A stretch of 11,086 bases of DNA, from assembly GCF_030651745.1 (NCBI RefSeq), contig NZ_JAUSCC010000003.1:1-11086 (forward strand), in the 5' to 3' direction. Below are positions 7,087 to 11,086 of this stretch, piece by piece. The stretch is from Methylophaga sp. Lineage in GTDB: Bacteria > Pseudomonadota > Gammaproteobacteria > Nitrosococcales > Methylophagaceae. Position numbers and translations under genes: made by a program. The notes under the pieces were generated by a model. It did not search any database. It saw only the letters and a list, made by a program, of their open reading frames with translations, and was not told where the DNA came from. How positions within the stretch are numbered: the stretch's first letter is position 1; each line of letters opens with the position of its first letter.

Positions 7087-7278
7087 CTACTTTGTAAGTG
7101 CTTCAATTTCTTTTTCAGCCTGCTCTTTTGCCAGACCATAACGCTCCTGTAATAAACCGGCCAATTGTTGAGCGTTACCTTTGGTCTGCTCAACTTCATC
7201 ATCGGTCAAATCACCCCAGCTTTCTCTCAATTTACCTTTAAATTGAGTCCATTTACCTGATGCAATATCTTTATTCAT
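7087..7278 (-). CDS. CsbD-like general stress protein
   Basis: This 63-residue hydrophilic protein has the CsbD family pattern: an N-terminal 'GKWTQFKGKLRESWGDLTDDE' segment (W-Q-x-x-G-x-x-x-x-x-W-G-x-L-T-D-D), then a glutamine- and lysine-rich helix (KGNAQQLAGLLQERYG) and an acidic C-terminal helix. Family members such as E. coli YjbJ are abundant in stationary phase or under stress, and their biochemical role is unknown. The ATG at 7278 is preferred over the upstream ATG at 7317. GAGGAT lies 6 nt before it, the family begins 'MNKD..', and the extra 13 residues look unrelated. The gene is transcribed alone, with a strong terminator after it. Its upstream gap is unusually long for so small a gene. 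Confidence 0.9.
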   Translation of the reverse strand: MNKDIASGKWTQFKGKLRESWGDLTDDEVEQTKGNAQQLAGLLQERYGLAKEQAEKEIEALTK

Positions 7279-7487
7279 TTGCTTATCCTCATGATGTGAA
7301 AAATCTAGGAGCTCCACCTTTTAGTGGTTAATGAATCCTGATTTAGATAAAACCTCTTGATGAAACGATTCATACTAAGAGATAACCCATCAAAGATGAT
7401 TCAGGAATCATGCCACCAACTTAAGTGGTTGTTTTCATTTTAATTTGAAGATAAAAACAGCAAATAGTTTTTAAATTATTAGTATAA

Positions 7488-7515
7488 ATAACATAGTTGG
7501 ATGTAATTTTTTCAA
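7488..7515 (-). promoter_or_regulatory. Candidate sigma-70 promoter upstream of the CsbD-like gene
   Basis: On the minus strand TTGAAA (7510-7515, five of six -35 positions) is followed after 16 nt by TGTTAT (7488-7493, four of six -10 positions). The region is A/T-rich, so chance matches are likely. Its start would lie about 200 nt before the gene. Confidence 0.3.
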
Positions 7516-7610
7516 CTTGTTCCACCCAGCACTTGCTCCTGAGAATGGGAACAACAAAGATAAAATCTTTAACCCCCATCAAGACACTGCAAGTAATAAC
7601 CTCCAGGCAC

Positions 7611-7636
7611 AAAAAAGGCCCTGTTAAGGGCCTTTT
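7611..7636 (-). terminator. Rho-independent terminator of the OmpA-type lipoprotein gene
   Basis: AAAAGGCCC (7613-7621) pairs perfectly with GGGCCTTTT (7628-7636) around the loop TGTTAA. On the minus strand the stem ends in a run of six T. It lies about 24 nt after the stop at 7660. Confidence 0.9.
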
Positions 7637-7659
7637 CCGTAACAACTAATTACAGCTTG

Positions 7660-8514
7660 TTATTTTGTGTTAACAATAAAGTCAACGCGACGGTTTAATG
7701 CACGACCGGCGTCAGTATCGTTGTTAGCGATTGGTGAAGTTTCACCCATACCAACTGGAATCAGGTTGTTACCGTTAACACCTTTAGATACAAGGTATTC
7801 AACAACTGACTCAGAACGGCGTTGGGAAAGCTTCTGGTTGTACTCTTCAGTACCGATGCTGTCAGTGTGACCTTCTACACGGACTTCAACAACTTCATCA
7901 GTATTGAGTAATGCATCAACCGCATCATCCAGGATAGAGCGTGCTTCTGGAGTCAATGATGCTTTATCAAACTCAAAGTTAACGCCTGTTAACGACAGGA
8001 TTGTTTGACCGGCAATCGGGCAACCATCTTCGTCAACAATTACACCTTGCGGAGTATTTGGGCAAAGATCTCTGTAGTCAGGAACGCCATCTTTATCAGA
8101 ATCAAGTGGGCAACCAACTGCATCAACTGTTACACCAGCTGGAGTATTTGCACACATGTCGATGCCATCAACAACGCCATCGCCATCTGAATCCATTGCA
8201 CAACCTTGAGCATCAAGTAATGCACCTGGAACAGGTTCGTGTTCACAAATCACTTTTTCTTTTGCTGCTACGGCTGTTTCTGCTTTAGCTTCATCCGTTG
8301 AGCAAAGTAATAATGCCAACGCTGCACCGACTGCTGCACCACCAACTGCACCTGAACCACCACTTGAAACTGCACCAACTGCGGCACCAGCTACAGCACC
8401 ACCAAGAGCGGAACATAAAGTGTAATTATCGTACGCACGCTGATTTGGGCCTGCACAACCAGCCAGCAAACCAATCGTCAGCAGTGCTGCGGTTAATTTT
8501 ACTGAAATATTCAT
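7660..8514 (-). CDS. OmpA-family outer-membrane lipoprotein with glycine zipper and thrombospondin type-3 repeats
   Basis: The 284-residue protein has a lipoprotein signal peptide with lipobox LAGC (Cys20). A glycine-zipper-like stretch (about 38-67, repeated GGA/AVG motifs) comes next. Then come calcium-binding type-3 repeats at about 105-167 (DSDGDGVVDGIDMC, DSDKDGVPDYRDLCPNTP), with cysteines spaced regularly at each unit. The C-terminal OmpA domain (about 177-284) shows GVNFEFDKASL, VEGHTDSIG, LSQRRSESV and ALNRRVDF, the last containing the Arg that contacts peptidoglycan. It probably anchors the outer membrane to peptidoglycan. No beta-barrel is present, so it is not OmpA proper or OprF. 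AAGGAA lies 9 nt before the ATG. A strong terminator follows it, and expression is probably monocistronic and high. Confidence 0.93.
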   Translation of the reverse strand: MNISVKLTAALLTIGLLAGCAGPNQRAYDNYTLCSALGGAVAGAAVGAVSSGGSGAVGGAAVGAALALLLCSTDEAKAETAVAAKEKVICEHEPVPGALLDAQGCAMDSDGDGVVDGIDMCANTPAGVTVDAVGCPLDSDKDGVPDYRDLCPNTPQGVIVDEDGCPIAGQTILSLTGVNFEFDKASLTPEARSILDDAVDALLNTDEVVEVRVEGHTDSIGTEEYNQKLSQRRSESVVEYLVSKGVNGNNLIPVGMGETSPIANNDTDAGRALNRRVDFIVNTK

Positions 8515-8649
8515 AGTTATTATTCCTTTAGATTTATTGCTTAGTATTGTTAATCGCTTGTCGATGTCTAGGCTGACACCTTGAACACGCTGTGTCTCGG
8601 TACTCAGGCATCATAATATTACGATTTACATTTGAAGTGTAACATATTA

Positions 8650-8675
8650 AAAAAAAGACATATTTACCTTTTTTT
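8650..8675 (-). terminator. A/T-only hairpin after pilU, possible weak terminator
   Basis: AAAAAAAG (8650-8657) pairs with CTTTTTTT (8668-8675) around a 10-nt loop, beginning about 15 nt after the pilU stop. The stem has a single G-C pair, so it would be weak. It is the only terminator-like structure seen between pilU and the OmpA-type lipoprotein gene, and read-through seems possible. Confidence 0.3.
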
Positions 8676-8690
8676 AAAATCCCTGAAAAT

Positions 8691-9833
8691 CTAAAAACGC
8701 GTTCCCATTGTTTCGGTTTCCATCTCAAGGGATAAAGCTTGGGCACCAGCTTCTGCGGGGAGTTCACCAGTTTCAGAACCTAATTTTATCATCAGCCTTA
8801 CTTCGTTACTTGAATCTGCATTCCGCAGTGCATCTTCATAGGAAATTTCGCCAGCTTTGTACAAATCGTACAACGACTGATCAAAAGTTTGCATTCCCAA
8901 TTCACGAGAACGTTTCATCACATCCTTGATTTCAGCAACCTTGCCTTTTTCAATGAGATCACCGACTAGTGGCGTATTTAATAGAACTTCTACTGCCACT
9001 GCCCGTCCTGAGCCGTCTTTCTTAGGAATTAATCGCTGCGCGACAACGGCTTTAAGATTTAGGGATAAATCCAGAAATAATTGCTGATGCCGGTCTTCTG
9101 GGAAAAAGTTAATCACCCGCTCCATTGCCTGATTGGCATTGTTGGCATGGAGCGTGGAGAGGCATAAATGCCCGGTTTCCGCAAAAGAGATACCGTAATC
9201 CATCGTATCGCGGCTACGGATTTCACCAATCATGATGACATCGGGTGCTTGGCGTAATGAGTTCTTTAAAGCAATTTCGTACGAGTCCGTATCAACACCT
9301 ACTTCACGTTGCGTAACAACACAGCCTGCATGCTTATGATCAAATTCAATGGGATCTTCGATGGTTAAAATATGTCCGGTACTGTTCTGATTGCGATAGC
9401 CAATCATCGCCGCCAGCGTTGTTGATTTACCACTTCCCGTGGCACCGACAAACATCACCAGACCGCGCTTGGTCATAGCAAGCTCTTTAATGATTTCGGG
9501 AACATGCAACTCTTCAATGGTCGGAATATCGCCTTTGACCAGCCGTAACACCATGGCAATCCGACTACGCTGATACAGTGCACTCACCCGGAAGCGTCCT
9601 GCTCCTTTGGTATCAATGGCGTAATTACATTCCTTATCACGTTCAAAAGTACGCTTCTGTTCATCGTTCATGGTACTCAATACCAATTCACGAGCGGTTT
9701 CCTCAGATAACGGTTCCTGAGACAGCGTGGCCATTCGGCCGTTTACTTTTAATGTTGGCGGACGACCGGAGGTAATAAAAATATCCGAGGCTTCGTGTTT
9801 TACCGCTGCCTTAAGAATTGTGACAATTTCCAT
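8691..9833 (-). CDS. pilU: PilU, accessory type IV pilus retraction ATPase
   Basis: From the ATG at 9833 the protein has 380 residues, close to the 382 of Pseudomonas PilU, which it resembles throughout. The N-terminal domain has 'ASDIFITSGRPPTLKVNGR'. The ATPase core has Walker A GATGSGKST, the Asp box LTIEDPIEF, Walker B QAPDVIMIGEIRS and the His box FAETGHLCLSTLHA. The PilU-type tail (DSSNEVRLMIKLGSE) extends past the PilT end. It is a cytoplasmic hexameric motor that works with PilT in pilus depolymerisation. Two adjacent ATGs exist (9836 and 9833). The second is chosen because AGGAG is 6 nt away rather than 3 and because homologues begin 'ME'. That ribosome site overlaps the pilT stop codon, so the two genes form a tight operon. 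Confidence 0.96.
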   Translation of the reverse strand: MEIVTILKAAVKHEASDIFITSGRPPTLKVNGRMATLSQEPLSEETARELVLSTMNDEQKRTFERDKECNYAIDTKGAGRFRVSALYQRSRIAMVLRLVKGDIPTIEELHVPEIIKELAMTKRGLVMFVGATGSGKSTTLAAMIGYRNQNSTGHILTIEDPIEFDHKHAGCVVTQREVGVDTDSYEIALKNSLRQAPDVIMIGEIRSRDTMDYGISFAETGHLCLSTLHANNANQAMERVINFFPEDRHQQLFLDLSLNLKAVVAQRLIPKKDGSGRAVAVEVLLNTPLVGDLIEKGKVAEIKDVMKRSRELGMQTFDQSLYDLYKAGEISYEDALRNADSSNEVRLMIKLGSETGELPAEAGAQALSLEMETETMGTRF

Positions 9834-9842
9834 CATGTTCTC

Positions 9843-10880
9843 CTAACGGAACAAATCCTTATTAACGGCGCGTGGTAAGGCTTCATGCTTAGTGATTTGT
9901 TGCCGACGCAGCAGATCCTGTAAACATTGATCCAACGTCTGCATGCCCAACGCCCCGCCGGTTTGAATCGAAGAATACATCTGTGGCACCTTGTCTTCTC
10001 GAATCAGATTGCGGATGGCTGGCGTGCCGATCATGATTTCATGCGCGGCGATCCGGCCCCCGCCCACTTTTTTCAATAAGGTTTGTGAAATAACTGCGCG
10101 TAATGATTCTGACAACATCGAACGTACCATGTCTTTTTCAGCGGCCGGGAACACGTCGATAATACGGTCAATGGTTTTTGCTGCCGAAGAGGTATGCAGC
10201 GTACCAAACACCAAGTGACCGGTTTCTGCGGCCGTCAGAGCCAAACGAATGGTTTCCAGATCACGTAATTCACCGACCAGAATAATATCCGGATCTTCAC
10301 GTAATGCACTGCGTAACGCTTCACTGAAACCGTGCGTGTCGCGATGCACTTCACGCTGATTAATCAGACACTTCTTACTGCGATGAACAAATTCAATTGG
10401 GTCTTCAATAGTCAGAATATGTTCATTATCTTTTTCATTACGGTAATTGATCATTGCCGCCAATGTTGTCGACTTACCTGAGCCAGTTGGACCGGTCACC
10501 AAAACAATACCGCGATTATTGTCGGAAATCTGTTTGAAAATTTCCGGTGCACCCAATTCTTCCAGTGTCAGAACAGTTGAAGGAATGGTCCGGAAAACAG
10601 CCGCCGCGCCGCGATTCTGATTAAAAACATTGACCCGGAAGCGTGCCAGATTGGGGATCTCAAACGAAAAGTCAGCTTCCAGAAATTCTTCAAAATCCTT
10701 ACGCTGGCGATCATTCATGATGTCATAGACCATGGCATGGACTTCTTTATGATCCATGGCTGGCAAATTAATGCGTTTAATATCACCATCAACGCGAATC
10801 ATCGGGGGTTCACCGGCAGAAATGTGCAAATCCGACGCATTGTTTTTTGCACTAAAGGTCAGCAATTCAGTAATATCCAT
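9843..10880 (-). CDS. pilT: PilT, type IV pilus retraction ATPase
   Basis: The protein has 345 residues from the ATG at 10880, matching the usual PilT length (about 344) and its usual start MDITELL. An ATG two codons earlier (10886) directly abuts the AAGGA ribosome site, so it is unlikely. Visible motifs are the N-terminal 'ASDLHISAGEPPMIRVDGDI', Walker A GPTGSGKST, the Asp box LTIEDPIEF, Walker B DPDIILVGELRD, the His box AAETGHLVFGTLHT, and the retraction-linked C-terminal AIRNLIRE. PilT is a cytoplasmic hexameric ATPase that powers pilus retraction, hence twitching motility and DNA uptake. It is followed by pilU with a gap of 6-9 nt and is divergent from a yggS-type gene, the standard gammaproteobacterial order. 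Confidence 0.97.
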   Translation of the reverse strand: MDITELLTFSAKNNASDLHISAGEPPMIRVDGDIKRINLPAMDHKEVHAMVYDIMNDRQRKDFEEFLEADFSFEIPNLARFRVNVFNQNRGAAAVFRTIPSTVLTLEELGAPEIFKQISDNNRGIVLVTGPTGSGKSTTLAAMINYRNEKDNEHILTIEDPIEFVHRSKKCLINQREVHRDTHGFSEALRSALREDPDIILVGELRDLETIRLALTAAETGHLVFGTLHTSSAAKTIDRIIDVFPAAEKDMVRSMLSESLRAVISQTLLKKVGGGRIAAHEIMIGTPAIRNLIREDKVPQMYSSIQTGGALGMQTLDQCLQDLLRRQQITKHEALPRAVNKDLFR

Positions 10881-10905
10881 GCACATTCCTTATTCAATAA
10901 CGACA

Positions 10906-10948
10906 GCTACCTGTCCCTGACAACATAGCGAATACCGCTAAAGGTAGC
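10906..10948. promoter_or_regulatory. Divergent pilT / yggS control region with a 7-bp inverted repeat
   Basis: GCTACCT (10906-10912) and AGGTAGC (10942-10948) are perfect arms 29 nt apart. Between and overlapping them, on the plus strand, CTGACA (10917-10922, five of six -35 positions) and TAAAGG (10939-10944, a poor -10) have a 16-nt spacer and could drive the yggS-type gene. The repeat could be an operator, or a hairpin if transcribed. Confidence 0.35.
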
Positions 10949-10970
10949 GCGCTCCTGACTGGCTTGCAAC

Positions 10971-11086
10971 ATGACAAATTCAAAAACCCGCCTGCAATCT
11001 GTGATGAACTTCATCAAATTGGCAGAACAACGTGCCAACCGCCCTGAAGGATCCGTTAAATTACTGGCGGTCAGTAAAACCTGGCC
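10971..11086 (+). CDS. YggS/PROSC family PLP-binding protein (partial, N-terminus only)
   Basis: Only the first 38 codons are in the window. They read like the start of the YggS/PROSC family: an amphipathic first helix (RLQSVMNFIKLAEQRANR), then 'GSVKLLAVSKTW', whose lysine at residue 36 matches the PLP-binding lysine of E. coli YggS. These proteins bind pyridoxal phosphate and help control free PLP levels. An in-frame stop at 10956-10958 rules out a longer N-terminus. No clear ribosome site precedes the ATG, but the position of Lys36 supports this start. Divergence from pilT matches the common gammaproteobacterial order. Confidence 0.9.
   Translation, partial: MTNSKTRLQSVMNFIKLAEQRANRPEGSVKLLAVSKTW

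Larger units (their letters stand above)
7279..7659 (-). other. 381-bp intergenic region ahead of the CsbD-like gene
   Basis: I see no credible gene here. The right end holds the terminator of the OmpA-type lipoprotein gene (7611-7636). A hairpin with arms TTGTTCC (7517-7523) and GGAACAA (7548-7554) follows. Next on the minus strand comes a promoter-like pair, TTGAAA (7510-7515) and TGTTAT (7488-7493) with a 16-nt spacer, which would give the CsbD-like gene a leader of about 200 nt. The rest is A/T-rich. The 74-codon open frame at 7421-7645 starts inside the terminator and has no family character. Confidence 0.45.

Noticed and set aside
7399..7415. GTGGCATGA...CTGAA on the minus strand ahead of the CsbD-like gene, resembling a second sigma-54 site
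   Set aside because: The -24 half is good, but the -12 half lacks the essential GC (it reads GA).
7421..7645. 74-codon open frame on the minus strand
   Set aside because: It begins within the terminator of the lipoprotein gene and has no recognisable family, ribosome site or sensible composition.
8001..8516. Leu/His/Gln-rich open frames on the plus strand opposite the OmpA-type lipoprotein
   Set aside because: They are antisense shadows of the repetitive Gly/Ala/Asp codons of the real gene.
10905..10922. TTGTCA on the minus strand as -35 of a pilT promoter
   Set aside because: The only -10 candidate at the right spacing would place the transcription start in the pilT ribosome site.

Overview
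The window looks like chromosomal DNA of a gammaproteobacterium with moderate to low GC. Gene order and protein character recall Methylophaga-like Thiotrichales, but I cannot fix the genus from the sequence alone. Two gene-order signatures support the class: cytochrome c4 divergent from engB, and pilT-pilU divergent from a YggS-type gene. No phage, insertion sequence or CRISPR was seen.

Layout. (1) 1-599, minus: a diheme cytochrome c4, cut by the window edge near its C-terminus. (2) 685-1299, plus: the ribosome-assembly GTPase EngB. (3) 1507-4014, plus: glycogen phosphorylase, with its own candidate promoter, a leader of about 160 nt and a strong terminator. (4) 4134-4210, plus: tRNA-Arg(CCG) behind a stable-RNA type promoter. 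(5) 4340-8514, all minus: an envelope/stress group. In transcription order it holds an OmpA-type lipoprotein with calcium-binding type-3 repeats, a CsbD-like small protein, a two-BON-domain periplasmic protein (OsmY-like), a small helical DUF2383/ferritin-like protein, and a sigma-54 activator with a degenerate receiver domain. (6) 8691-10880, minus: the type IV pilus retraction ATPases PilT and PilU as a tight operon. (7) 10971-end, plus: the start of a YggS/PROSC PLP-binding protein.

The most interesting part is region 5. The BON/DUF2383 pair is preceded by a near-consensus sigma-54 promoter (GG-N10-GC, 15 of 17 consensus positions) whose predicted start gives a leader of about 26 nt. A perfect IHF consensus lies at about -45 to -57. 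Nested inverted repeats lie at about -90 to -146, where an activator would bind. The sigma-54 activator gene is the next gene downstream on the same strand. Its receiver-like domain lacks the phospho-accepting Asp, so its input may not be ordinary phosphorylation. A dyad also overlaps the activator's own ribosome-binding region. Together these suggest a self-contained sigma-54-controlled envelope/stress module. The link between activator and promoter is inferred from position and motif only.

The remaining genes are ordinary housekeeping and motility functions. Confidence is high for EngB, GlgP, tRNA-Arg, PilT, PilU, cytochrome c4 and the OmpA lipoprotein, good for BON and CsbD, and moderate for the DUF2383 call.
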